Origin: Legionellales bacterium | GTDB lineage: Bacteria; Pseudomonadota; Gammaproteobacteria; Comchoanobacterales; Comchoanobacteraceae | Assembly (NCBI GenBank): GCA_002722995.1 | Contig: PBNF01000022.1 | Location: 1-61,295 of the forward strand | Length of the DNA: 61,295 nucleotides | Direction of reading: 5' to 3' | In this document: piece by piece, positions 1 through 8,401 of the stretch | Position numbering within the stretch: the stretch's first letter is position 1 | How the letters are laid out: each line of letters starts with the position of its first letter | The notes under the pieces: model-generated | What the model was told of the DNA's origin: nothing | Databases searched by the model: none | The model's input: only the letters and a program-made list of their open reading frames with translations | Program-made: the position numbers and the translations under genes

Positions 1-41
1 CTCAGGATCAGTTGTTTCGAAAGGGCGCTGTTGAGCGTAGT

Positions 42-563
42 CTAGCCAATACTCAACTGACCACCCAGTTCATTTTTTATTTGACAGAAGGCCTCTTTTA
101 AACCCTGACCCACCGGATACAAAGTGTTAGCCTCTAATTCTGCTGTATTTACCGCTCTTTCACTGGTATTAAAACCATCTTTAAGACTATCGCGAAAACA
201 ACCTTCTATTTTTGACAAGCAAGATAAACTCAATGCAACGATGCCCACAACCAACATCATTGAAGGAGGCGCCATGATCACTAAAGGAATTGATACATTC
301 AACAATAGCGGAAAAACACAAAGGGGAATGATGCCCACTAATATGCCTTTCAATACATTAATTAGACAATTCTTAAAGTTTAACGTTAAAAACCACATGG
401 CAAGACAGATGATTCCAACCCAAGGCGTCACCCACAACGTTGGGTAAACAATAGTATGATTTAAAATTAAAAGGGATAACACTAAAGTCACACCTATCCC
501 AAAATAATCTTTCTTTTTTAAATTCTCTTTTAACTTTTTTAAATTCTCTGTTAAAAAAATCAT
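42..563 (-). CDS. Small multi-pass membrane protein, unknown function
   Basis: The product is 173 aa. A Lys-rich amphipathic start (residues 1-20) is followed by about four hydrophobic stretches near residues 21-40, 43-61, 66-90 and 93-116, then a soluble tail of about 55 residues. The ATG is preceded by a GAAGAAG-type ribosome binding site, which supports this start. I recognise no family. It could be an inner-membrane protein or a membrane-targeted accessory protein like those elsewhere in the window. The downstream neighbour lies outside the window, so operon context is unknown. Confidence 0.5.
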   Translation of the reverse strand: MIFLTENLKKLKENLKKKDYFGIGVTLVLSLLILNHTIVYPTLWVTPWVGIICLAMWFLTLNFKNCLINVLKGILVGIIPLCVFPLLLNVSIPLVIMAPPSMMLVVGIVALSLSCLSKIEGCFRDSLKDGFNTSERAVNTAELEANTLYPVGQGLKEAFCQIKNELGGQLSIG

Positions 564-932
564 TATACTTCTTCATTACTATCGACTCATTGCATGATAA
601 CACAGTCAATATTAAGTCATTATTAAACGAAATTGATCCAATACCCTGATGATTTGTATCCTATGATATTGAAAAGGGCTCGAACTATACTGAATACATT
701 CTATAACAAAACTTTTAGCCAGGTGATGTACTGGCTCACCCCTATTGATTCGTTTGAAATAAGATCAATAACGGATGATGATCAATCGTGTATAAAATTT
801 TTGATAGGGTGTACCGATCTATATCATCCTTCGGTTTTTCCCATAAACCTCTCATCTAAGTAGAGATAATCCACTTGGCAATACATTCGTGTAACACTTA
901 ACTTACCTATTGTTTAGGATGGGATCGATCGC
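564..932. other. Gene-poor stretch with one doubtful short frame
   Basis: No convincing gene. A plus-strand frame at 633-863 (76 codons, TTG start, no clear ribosome binding site) reads as plausible protein but matches nothing I recognise. It may be a fragment. The rest is AT-rich and carries no obvious promoter or terminator. Confidence 0.3.
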
Positions 933-1208
933 TCATGGCCTCTTAAGAATTTTATTTAAACGGATACAACCTTCAAACAAATCATGAATTGTGTCTTCCT
1001 TGGACTCACGTAAAAAATAAGGCCACGAGGACTCAATGACAACATCTGTATTCAAACTCTGTACAATAATAGAGTGAATCCATTAGATCATCGTCAAATG
1101 ATCGGTCAAACCTCCTATGGAGCATGACTCAACAAAAGGAGCTCACACAATCTTTTGCGATTTCAAATCAAATACCCAATCAACACTATAGAGCCTCAAA
1201 TGGTTATC
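933..1208 (-). pseudogene. Decayed gene remnant with in-frame stops
   Basis: Reading the minus strand in a single frame gives protein-like sequence interrupted by TGA at 1143-1145 and TAA at 1083-1085, ending at TGA 933-935. The last 49 codons are uninterrupted and include a segment reading VVIESSWPYFLRESKEDTIH. An upstream piece reads RLYSVDWVFDLKSQKIV. The frame happens to be that of the upstream HAD-like gene, whose stop is at 1209-1211. I infer the 3' part of a dead gene, or an old 3' extension of the HAD-like gene. The family is unknown. Confidence 0.4.
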
Positions 1209-2945
1209 TTAAGGCCGACTAGTTGGGGGTAAGTTAGGCTTTTTCTGGCTGTTCGGCTCGCGAGGTTTCACTGATGATTGTGGAGGCGTTGCTGGATAGG
1301 TGATGAAGCCGATGGATACTGGAGCTTGACCTTCCCGAACAGAATATCCACCCTTAAATGATAATTGATATGCAATACACAGGCCTGTGAGCATCATCGG
1401 GATTATCAATGTTAACATCACGCCTGTCACAAGGAATGGGTAGACAGGATTCACCACATGGAAGGACACTAAGCTTGACCAATGCAGGCCCAATTTATTT
1501 AAACATAAAATACCCACATTGAGAGAAGCAACACCCAGATTTGATAAAAATATTGCCCCCCCCTGCCATGTTAAGGAATGATGCAATGTTGCTGTGATCA
1601 TAGCACTTAATCCTAGCAGACTCGATGCACATCCAGCCATCACCCATTTCAAAAAAATTGAAACTTTAGGGCCGAATTGCCCCCACCATTTTTTTGAATC
1701 GTATTGAGTCAGTATATTCGGATCAACTAGCAGCCCCCCTTGAGATGTGTCGGATACTGGATTGTTGCTTGAAGCAGTTACACCATTATTTGTTCCCACA
1801 AAACATAATTCATCGTCAGGAGTCCCTTTTTTAGGAGACGTAAAGTTTCTAGATACATTTGTTGGGGCATGGCCTAAGCCCACATTGCCAAGAATCGTTT
1901 CTTCAGAGGACTCCATAGAAGACGTAAAATTTTCAGATGCATCTATTGGAACAAGGCCTAAGCCCACTTGTCTAAAATCATCACATTGTTGCGCTTTACC
2001 CAGCACCAGTTCTTGACCCAGAAAATCATAAACTGTCGACACAATAACCTTATTCTCAGAAAGTATTGCATGAACCTGATGAGCAATGTTATGTACTTTA
2101 AGGCGCATAAGGTACGGTATGTTGCTCTCACCTATGTAACTAACCTTCTCCGATAAGGTATTATATCTTCGATGTGTGACCAGGCATACTCTATCGATGT
2201 GGTTGAGAGCCTTCACTGCCTCTGGAATTACATCGCAAAAACCAAGATCAGATAAGACTGTATTGTCCGTACCTTCTTCCAAATACTGATTCGTTTTAGC
2301 AGGTTCATTTGTCAAAGTACCATCAACATCGAACCAAACTTGAACGGGACTGGCCTTGTTAATCCCGGCTAACATTTTAGGCAGGGGGACTTCGCTTTGA
2401 CCCTCAAAAATTGTTCCAATATCACCTTGCCCCTGATACTCAACACATTCAGACTTAATGCGCTGGCCTTGTTGATCAAGGCTTCGATTTTCCGCAGAGT
2501 ATTGCACACATGAGAAAAGATTTCTTCGGCCCATGTCTTCGCAAAAAACACTATAGATTGTAACCTTTTGTCTAAAGTCTGGATTCAGATTTAATATGAT
2601 CTCAAAAGCCTTTAATAAATGATGATGGGATGCTGGTGTATCATCGAACATCACAATGGTATGTTCCTGATCATGCCTTAAGCTCGAAAACAGCATTAAG
2701 TATTGAGCCACTTTTGTATCAAAAAAATTTGCGATTGATTCAAGGTCATCTGGACTCAAAGATGCTTCCGAAGCAATTAATTGAAGATCCTTCTGACTCA
2801 AAGATGCTGCCGCAGAACCAGAAATAGATAGGAGAAAACGCTTTAAAAATATGTTCTTTAGCTTATCAGTTTCAAAAGGATGTGAGGCATGATGATCATG
2901 CGCCTTCTCGAAATCCTTAAATTCATCTAGCGTTTTTTCCAACAT
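1209..2945 (-). CDS. HAD-like domain protein with C-terminal membrane segments
   Basis: The product is 578 aa from the ATG at 2945; a GTG at 2957 is also possible, and a GGAG sits between suitable distances for both. The middle carries a haloacid-dehalogenase-type motif, VWFDVDGTLTN, with the nucleophile-type Asp pair near residues 206 and 208. It is followed about 45 residues later by a VCLVTHRR stretch that could be HAD motif II. Residues 327-383 hold an imperfect internal duplication (VGLGLVPIDASENFTS and VGLGHAPTNVSRNFTS). Hydrophobic segments near 430-455, 462-485 and 500-528 and a Pro/Lys-rich end follow. A HAD-like phosphatase is inferred. The architecture is not that of a known metabolic enzyme and suggests a host-interaction protein. 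Confidence 0.55.
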   Translation of the reverse strand: MLEKTLDEFKDFEKAHDHHASHPFETDKLKNIFLKRFLLSISGSAAASLSQKDLQLIASEASLSPDDLESIANFFDTKVAQYLMLFSSLRHDQEHTIVMFDDTPASHHHLLKAFEIILNLNPDFRQKVTIYSVFCEDMGRRNLFSCVQYSAENRSLDQQGQRIKSECVEYQGQGDIGTIFEGQSEVPLPKMLAGINKASPVQVWFDVDGTLTNEPAKTNQYLEEGTDNTVLSDLGFCDVIPEAVKALNHIDRVCLVTHRRYNTLSEKVSYIGESNIPYLMRLKVHNIAHQVHAILSENKVIVSTVYDFLGQELVLGKAQQCDDFRQVGLGLVPIDASENFTSSMESSEETILGNVGLGHAPTNVSRNFTSPKKGTPDDELCFVGTNNGVTASSNNPVSDTSQGGLLVDPNILTQYDSKKWWGQFGPKVSIFLKWVMAGCASSLLGLSAMITATLHHSLTWQGGAIFLSNLGVASLNVGILCLNKLGLHWSSLVSFHVVNPVYPFLVTGVMLTLIIPMMLTGLCIAYQLSFKGGYSVREGQAPVSIGFITYPATPPQSSVKPREPNSQKKPNLPPTSRP

Positions 2946-3024
2946 GATTAAAGACACTCCACCCTGCGTTATTTAGGACCCAATGGCTAAATTCGGCTTG
3001 ATTAACCTAACCCCTTTTAGATAG

Positions 3025-3046
3025 ATTATACAACTAACCTTAAGGT
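3025..3046 (-). promoter_or_regulatory. Candidate promoter and palindrome for the HAD-like gene
   Basis: On the minus strand a perfect TATAAT (3025-3030 complement) lies upstream of the HAD-like gene. Just upstream is the 10-bp palindrome ACCTTAAGGT (3037-3046). No good -35 box is seen, so the palindrome may be an activator or repressor site. This is inference from motifs only. Confidence 0.35.
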
Positions 3047-3054
3047 AAAATGAA

Positions 3055-4437
3055 TCAATGACATTGACACCGTGATTGAATCAATTCAAACAATGCCCGC
3101 ATACCCATAATTTCCCCGCCTTTAGGTCGACCTGGGGATGCTTTAGTATTTTCGGCCATTAAATCAAAATGCATCCATTTTTGTTGGGAGTTAATAAATG
3201 ACTCTAAGAATAGCGCAGCGGTGATCGCACCTCCATAAGGGGTTTGACTGACATTGTTTAAATCTGCAATGGGACTCTCTAATAATGCTCGATAAGGCGC
3301 ATATAAAGGCATTGGCCAAACAGCATCCTGTATTAATTGACCCTGATCCATCAGCACCGACAAAAGTTCTGACTCATTTGAGAAGAAAGCAGGTAAATCA
3401 GTTCCCAAAGCCACTCGTGCAGCGCCAGTGAGCGTGGCAATATCAATCAGCCAATCGCATCGATGTTCTTGCGCGTAGGTCAGTGCATCACATAAAATCA
3501 AACGTCCTTCAGCATCTGTATTACCAATTTCAACGGTTTTTCCTGAACGGGTTGTTAAAATATCACCTGGACGATAAGCATTACCTGAAACTGAATTTTC
3601 AACAGCTGGCACCAAGACTCGTAAATAAATAGGCAACTCTAGTGCCATGATAACACGGGCTAAAACCAAAACATGTGCAGCACCCCCCATGTCTTTTTTC
3701 ATGGTTAACATGCCTGAAGTGGTTTTTAAATTTAAGCCCCCAGTATCAAAACAAACACCTTTCCCAACTAAAGTCAGCGCATAATGATCTGGATTGCCCC
3801 ATACACATTCAATTAAACGAGGCGGTGTTGAAGCTGCACGCCCCACCGCATGAATCGCGGGAAACTCACGTGCGAGTTCAGATTCAGTCACATGAATTGC
3901 AGCTGAATAGGCTGAGGCCAACGCGCTGGCTTCGGCCTCTAAATGAGCAGGAGACAAATCTTGTGCAGGCCGATTAATCGAATCACGACCCCAAGCAATT
4001 GCATTGGCCCATACTTCAAGTTTTTTTAGATCCAAATCATTGGGGAGATAAAGTTGTGCTTGAGGGGGTTGGTGTTCAAGATAGGTTTCAAATCGATAGG
4101 CTTGCAGCGCCCAAGATAACGCTTCTGATTCACTTAAACCTTCAACTTGATAGACCCCTTGTGGCAACTCTGTTGCTAATTCACCAAAAGCGCTAGGGTT
4201 ATTTGAATCAATGCCTACAATGATACAGTCAATATGACCCGCTTCATCCGGAATGGCCAACCACTGCTTAGGTTTGGCTTCAAAGGCATTGGATTCAACC
4301 CAAGCAGCAATCCTAGGCCCTGACTGCTGGCACCACCCATTGAGCGTTGAGGGCATTAAACGCACCACCCTAATCGCCTCATCTAAAGTACGAGTCCAAC
4401 TCGACAAACAGGTGTGCTTGGCTGTAAATGATAACAT
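3055..4437 (-). CDS. pepA: Leucyl aminopeptidase family protein (M17)
   Basis: Cytosolic two-metal aminopeptidase that removes N-terminal residues from peptides. The 460-aa product has the M17 C-terminal catalytic domain: GKGVCFDTGG (metal Lys and Asp), MKKDMGG (Asp) and NTDAEGRL (Asp, Glu and catalytic Arg) are all intact. The N-terminal domain is short and divergent, as in many proteobacterial M17 paralogues, so it could equally be labelled pepB-like. The ATG starts one base after the ald stop and has an AAGGGGAA-like ribosome binding site inside the end of ald. It is the last gene of etfB-etfA-ald-pepA. The operon suggests amino acid or peptide catabolism. Confidence 0.92.
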   Translation of the reverse strand: MLSFTAKHTCLSSWTRTLDEAIRVVRLMPSTLNGWCQQSGPRIAAWVESNAFEAKPKQWLAIPDEAGHIDCIIVGIDSNNPSAFGELATELPQGVYQVEGLSESEALSWALQAYRFETYLEHQPPQAQLYLPNDLDLKKLEVWANAIAWGRDSINRPAQDLSPAHLEAEASALASAYSAAIHVTESELAREFPAIHAVGRAASTPPRLIECVWGNPDHYALTLVGKGVCFDTGGLNLKTTSGMLTMKKDMGGAAHVLVLARVIMALELPIYLRVLVPAVENSVSGNAYRPGDILTTRSGKTVEIGNTDAEGRLILCDALTYAQEHRCDWLIDIATLTGAARVALGTDLPAFFSNESELLSVLMDQGQLIQDAVWPMPLYAPYRALLESPIADLNNVSQTPYGGAITAALFLESFINSQQKWMHFDLMAENTKASPGRPKGGEIMGMRALFELIQSRCQCH

Positions 4438-4438
4438 T

Positions 4439-5563
4439 TTAAATTCCCCTTAATGATAATGCTTGGTCAGCGGATACGTATGCAACTTTCAGCGCCTCTG
4501 CAACAGGGGCGCACGTCACTTGACCACGATCAACATTTAACCCTAATTTAAACCCTGAATCAGCCTTTAAGGCGGCTAATCCTTGATCAGCCAACTGAAT
4601 CACATAGGGTAATACTACATGATTTAAAGCCCAGGTTGAAGTTCTAGGCACCACGCCAGGCATATTGGGCACACAATAATGAATCACCCCTTCTTCCTCA
4701 TAAGTGGGTGATGCATGCGTTGTCGGACGTGCTGTTTCAACACAGCCACCTTGATCGATACCTACATCTACCACCACGCTCTTAGGTAACATTTTTTTTA
4801 ATAGGCTCCGTTGGATAATTTTAGGCGTACACGCGCCTGGCACTAAAATTGAACCAATGACAAGATCAGCCGATACAATCATGGTGGAAAGATTGGATTC
4901 TGTAATCACCTGAGCTGTTAAAGCTTTACCCCATTGTTGAGCTAATCGAGACACCTGCTTTGAATCAACATCTAAAACTGTCACATGGGCGCCTAACCCC
5001 ATGGCCACTTCAATGGCTTGTGAGCCGACAACCCCTCCGCCCAACACCAATACTTCTCCTGGCGGCACACCTTCAACACAACCTAATAAAACACCTCGCC
5101 CACCTTGAGATCGTTCAAGGTGGTGTGCCCCGACTTGAACCGCCAAGCGTCCAGCAATTGCACTCATAGGCGCTAATAGGGGATAACGCCCTGTGGCATC
5201 TTGAATTGTTTCATATGCAATTGCAGCACACCCTGATTGAATGAGTGCTTGAGCTTGCTGTACATCAGGGGCTAAATGTAAGAAAGCAAAGAGGATATGA
5301 TCTTCTCTAAGTAAAGGGTATTCAGATGACTGCAGTTCTTTAACTTTAACGATCAATCGTGATTGATGAAAGACCTCTGCTGCTGTTTGCACAACTTGTG
5401 CGCCCGCAGCCAAATAGGCTGTATCTTCAACCGCAATACCTTGCCCTGCTTGAGATTCAATCCAAACGGTATGCCCTAAAGTCACTAGAGTTTGAACACT
5501 CTGGGGGGTCAACCCAACACGGTATTCTTGAGGTTTGAGCTCTTTAGGCACTCCGATGTGCAT
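4439..5563 (-). CDS. ald: Alanine dehydrogenase
   Basis: NAD-dependent oxidative deamination of L-alanine to pyruvate and ammonia, reversible. The 374-aa product starts MHIGVPKELKPQEYRVGLTP, the family signature. It has the catalytic Lys region (VKVKELQ), the FAFLHLA segment with the active His, and a Rossmann motif VLVLGGGVVGSQAIEVA. I chose ATG 5563 over an in-frame upstream start at 5584, because homologues begin at this motif and AAGGTCG precedes it. It overlaps the end of etfA by 20 bases. With the ETF and aminopeptidase genes it suggests that amino acids are used as carbon and energy sources. Confidence 0.93.
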   Translation of the reverse strand: MHIGVPKELKPQEYRVGLTPQSVQTLVTLGHTVWIESQAGQGIAVEDTAYLAAGAQVVQTAAEVFHQSRLIVKVKELQSSEYPLLREDHILFAFLHLAPDVQQAQALIQSGCAAIAYETIQDATGRYPLLAPMSAIAGRLAVQVGAHHLERSQGGRGVLLGCVEGVPPGEVLVLGGGVVGSQAIEVAMGLGAHVTVLDVDSKQVSRLAQQWGKALTAQVITESNLSTMIVSADLVIGSILVPGACTPKIIQRSLLKKMLPKSVVVDVGIDQGGCVETARPTTHASPTYEEEGVIHYCVPNMPGVVPRTSTWALNHVVLPYVIQLADQGLAALKADSGFKLGLNVDRGQVTCAPVAEALKVAYVSADQALSLRGI

Positions 5564-6530
5564 GTTCAATCGACCTTGATGCAAATCTTTGATTATAGCT
5601 CAACCAAGCTTGCTGTAAAGCGGTCAATGCAACTGTCCAATCTTCGACCCAAATAAAATCAGCTTGGGTATGTAAAGGCGCTTGAGGATCAATGTTGATC
5701 GAAACGATCACTTTAGAGGCCTGTATGCCTGAACAATGTTGCATGGCTCCAGAAACCCCAAAACATAGATATACATCCGGGGCAATGGTTTGTCCACTTT
5801 GTCCAATTTGCATGGATTGATCTGCAATGCCTGCTTCAACCAATGGACGTGTGACCCCAACAGTCGCTCCAATACTGTGCGCCCATGATTGAATTGACTT
5901 AAAGCCTAAAGGGTCTAATACACCACCGCCTATCCCCACAACATATTTTGAATGTAACCCTTTGTTGTCTTCAGGTAGATTGACCACAGGCAATCTTCGA
6001 CTTTCACGAACCACTTGCTTAAGTGGGATTGAATCAACTGCAACAGGTGCTTGATTTTCAATCGGCGAAAAAGGCATCCAATGTGCTGCATGAATACTGA
6101 TTAAAGTATACGGCGCATTGACTGTCACCTGTGTGCACACTTGGCCTGAATAACTTGAACGTTGAAAAACTTGTGGACTTAAGATGACTTCAACCCCTGT
6201 CACCATAGGCATTGCCAACATGCCTGCTAATCGTGGGAACAAGCCATTGACTTGATGACTCACTGCTCCAACAATCGCTTCGCATGATGAGGCCTGCTCA
6301 TAGCACCATTGAGATAGGGCTTCAATTGAAACACCTGATGGATCAGAGGGTGCATGATACACCCGCTCAATTCCAGACCAGCAAGCCACATGTGCTGCCG
6401 CTGATTCAGGCCCCACCACCCAAGCCACAAGGGACTTGCCCAAAGCTTGAGCGGCATAAAAAGCGGCATACGATTGTGGTGTAATACATCCACAGTATGT
6501 TTCAACCCAAATGGCGCAGACCCCAGTCAT
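5544..6530 (-). CDS. etfA: Electron transfer flavoprotein alpha subunit
   Basis: Forms the FAD-binding half of the ETF heterodimer, which passes electrons from acyl-CoA and other dehydrogenases to ETF:quinone oxidoreductase. The 328-aa product has a divergent N-terminal domain and the conserved C-terminal FAD domain: VVGIGGGV, VGVTRPLVEAGI, QIGQSGQTIAPDVYLCFGVSGAMQH, and the INIDPQAPLHTQADF region. The start overlaps the etfB stop in an ATGA arrangement, indicating translational coupling. Length is slightly above the usual 310-315 aa. No etf-QO gene is in the window. Confidence 0.93.
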   Translation of the reverse strand: MTGVCAIWVETYCGCITPQSYAAFYAAQALGKSLVAWVVGPESAAAHVACWSGIERVYHAPSDPSGVSIEALSQWCYEQASSCEAIVGAVSHQVNGLFPRLAGMLAMPMVTGVEVILSPQVFQRSSYSGQVCTQVTVNAPYTLISIHAAHWMPFSPIENQAPVAVDSIPLKQVVRESRRLPVVNLPEDNKGLHSKYVVGIGGGVLDPLGFKSIQSWAHSIGATVGVTRPLVEAGIADQSMQIGQSGQTIAPDVYLCFGVSGAMQHCSGIQASKVIVSINIDPQAPLHTQADFIWVEDWTVALTALQQAWLSYNQRFASRSIEHAHRSA

Positions 6531-7240
6531 AGCATTGACGCTCGAGCCAAGGCTTTAATCAACTCATCAGCACTGTGAACCTTGATGCACTTTCGATGAG
6601 AAGATCTGTGAATCTCACGCTCATTGATTTGAATAGGAGGAGATGCTTCATTGGGGATATATCGCTTGATGAGTTCAGATTGAGATCGTATGATGTCCAC
6701 CACAGTTGGGTGTGGCAATGCTTTTGAGCTCAACGCTGTTGTGATCACATAAGGCACTGTTAGCTCCACGGGTTGTACCCCTTGATCCGTCAGCTGATGA
6801 GCACAATACTGCTGACTATTTGAACCTTCAAGATGGATCACTGCCGTAGCTTGTGGCCAATCCAACAGTCCAGCTAACATAGGCCCCACTTGACCACTGG
6901 CATAATCTGCACCATATTGTCCCATGATCACAGCTTCAACAGATGCTTGTTGCTTGATCCATTCAGCCAATACTTGAGCAATCTGAATAGGCTGATCACA
7001 AGACGATTCAATTAAAGTGGCACCCTGCCCACCCAAAGCCAAAGCTGATCGCAAAAGGGTTTCATCGCGCCCTACATGGACCACTTCGACAGTGTGTTTT
7101 GGATGCACAAAGCCAGATTGCATCGCCATGGCCAAGGCCGATTGATCTAATGGGTTCAATAGGCGCTTTAAAGACTCAAGAGAAACAGACTGATTTAATA
7201 CATCACCATCAATGACTGACGTTACAGGAACAACAATCAA
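6527..7240 (-). CDS. etfB: Electron transfer flavoprotein beta subunit
   Basis: AMP-binding partner of EtfA. The 237-aa product keeps the ETF-beta layout: an N-terminal strand, an NPLDQSALAMAM segment matching the usual N-P-x-D-x-x-A-[IVL]-E pattern, the VIMGQYGADYASGQVGPMLAGLLDWPQAT signature region, and a C-terminal arm. The start codon is TTG at 7240, supported by GAGG eight bases upstream and by the reading frame. First gene of the etfB-etfA-ald-pepA operon, directly behind the promoter at 7264-7293. Confidence 0.92.
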   Translation of the reverse strand: MIVVPVTSVIDGDVLNQSVSLESLKRLLNPLDQSALAMAMQSGFVHPKHTVEVVHVGRDETLLRSALALGGQGATLIESSCDQPIQIAQVLAEWIKQQASVEAVIMGQYGADYASGQVGPMLAGLLDWPQATAVIHLEGSNSQQYCAHQLTDQGVQPVELTVPYVITTALSSKALPHPTVVDIIRSQSELIKRYIPNEASPPIQINEREIHRSSHRKCIKVHSADELIKALARASML

Positions 7241-7263
7241 AATCTACGCCTCAAAAAATACAC

Positions 7264-7293
7264 AGTATAAACAATCTCTTACAAAGAGTCCAA
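7264..7293 (-). promoter_or_regulatory. Sigma70-type promoter of etfB-etfA-ald-pepA
   Basis: On the minus strand TTGGAC (7288-7293 complement), an 18-base spacer and TATACT (7264-7269 complement) lie about 24 bases upstream of the etfB start. The position and spacing fit a sigma70 promoter for the four-gene operon. Confidence 0.55.
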
Positions 7294-7407
7294 TGGCCCT
7301 TAAATGCACAACCTTTGTACTCGACTCGACCCCTACCAACATTAAACGCTTTGTTCAAAATACTTGAATCATAGATCAGCGGTTAAATCCAACCGATCAA
7401 TTGTCCT

Positions 7408-8238
7408 TCATTTACCTGGCTGATTCGTGGATTTTTGTTCAGAACCTTGATCTTTTGATAATTCAGATTCATCTGCTTTAGAATCTGTAGCTTGAGCCCG
7501 ATCAGACGTTCTGAATTCTTCTGAAGAAACAGAAAGCCGAAGCTTTTCTTGCATTACTTGAGCAACATCCTCCCCAGCTGTAGTACTTAATAAATCAATA
7601 ATTTTTTGATGTTGTTGTTGTTGAGTCGCATACGCCGAAGCTGTATCACCACAGTTATCCTCAGCAGTCATATCCGCACCCGCTTGAATCAATGCACTCA
7701 CCGATGCATGTCCATTTACAGCGGCAATCATCAAGGCTGTCTTGCCATATTCATTAGTAACATCAACAGTAGCTCCTGCTTCAAGCAATGCCTTGACACA
7801 ATCTATGTGGCCCTTTTGAGCGGCCCAGATCAGAGCTGTATCGCCCTGTGGAGTTTGGAGGTTAAGATCAGCATTTTTTTCGAGTAGTGCGTTGACAATG
7901 TCGGTATGGCCATTTTGAGCGGCCAACATCAAGACTGTAACACCACGTTCATTACGAATATCAACAGTAGCACCTGCTTCAAGCAATGCCTTGACACAAT
8001 CTGCATGACCATTTTCAGCGGCCAACATCAAGACTGTAACACCACGTTCATTAGGAATATCAACAGTAGCACCTGCTTCAATCAATACCCTCAAAATATT
8101 TTCATGACCCTTTTCAGCTGCAAGCATCAAGGCTGTATAACCCTCTGAATTAGCCTCATTCACATTAATATTATTTCTAATCAAAGACATGATCTGTTCT
8201 AAATCACCTTGCGCTTAATATTCAAATATATCCTTCAT
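7408..8238 (-). pseudogene. Ankyrin-repeat protein gene interrupted by an in-frame TAA
   Basis: About six 33-residue ankyrin repeats (pattern G-x-T-x-L-M-x-A-A-x-x-G-H) are followed by a polar, acidic tail of about 50 residues. The longest clean frame begins at ATG 8190, but that cuts into the first repeat and has no ribosome binding site. The same frame extends upstream to ATG 8238 and reads MKDIFEY, a TAA at 8215-8217, then AQGDLEQIMSLI, the expected ankyrin helix. A promoter at 8272-8301 lies just upstream of ATG 8238. I infer a nonsense mutation at codon 8. Translation from 8190 could still give a 260-aa protein. Several repeats are nearly identical in DNA (about 7740-8130), which favours recombination. 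Likely a eukaryotic-type protein-binding protein. Confidence 0.7.
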
Positions 8239-8271
8239 TTTTATTCTCATTTCACTGCAAATAACATCTTC

Positions 8272-8301
8272 ATTATAAATCAAAATAATAAATCTTTGCA
8301 A
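8272..8301 (-). promoter_or_regulatory. Sigma70-type promoter of the ankyrin gene
   Basis: Minus strand TTGCAA (8296-8301), an 18-base spacer, and TATAAT (8272-8277 complement). The predicted transcript start near 8265 is just upstream of ATG 8238, which supports 8238 as the original gene start. Confidence 0.6.
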
Positions 8302-8317
8302 TAAATCTGTGCTATAA

Positions 8318-8346
8318 ATGACACATTCAGTAGATTTTAATATAAT
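8318..8346 (+). promoter_or_regulatory. Sigma70-type promoter of the 825-aa protein gene
   Basis: ATGACA (8318-8323), a 17-base spacer and TATAAT (8341-8346): five of six and six of six consensus matches. The transcript would start near 8353, about 50 bases before the ATG at 8402. It lies back-to-back with the ankyrin promoter in a very AT-rich intergenic stretch. Confidence 0.65.
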
Positions 8347-8401
8347 TTAATAATACTTTAATCGAAATACATTAAACTAATTTTTAATAACAACCATAGT
8401 G

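Noticed and set aside
7740..8130. Regularly spaced repeats as a CRISPR array
   Set aside because: Units are contiguous, coding, and translate to ankyrin repeats; there are no spacers or cas genes.
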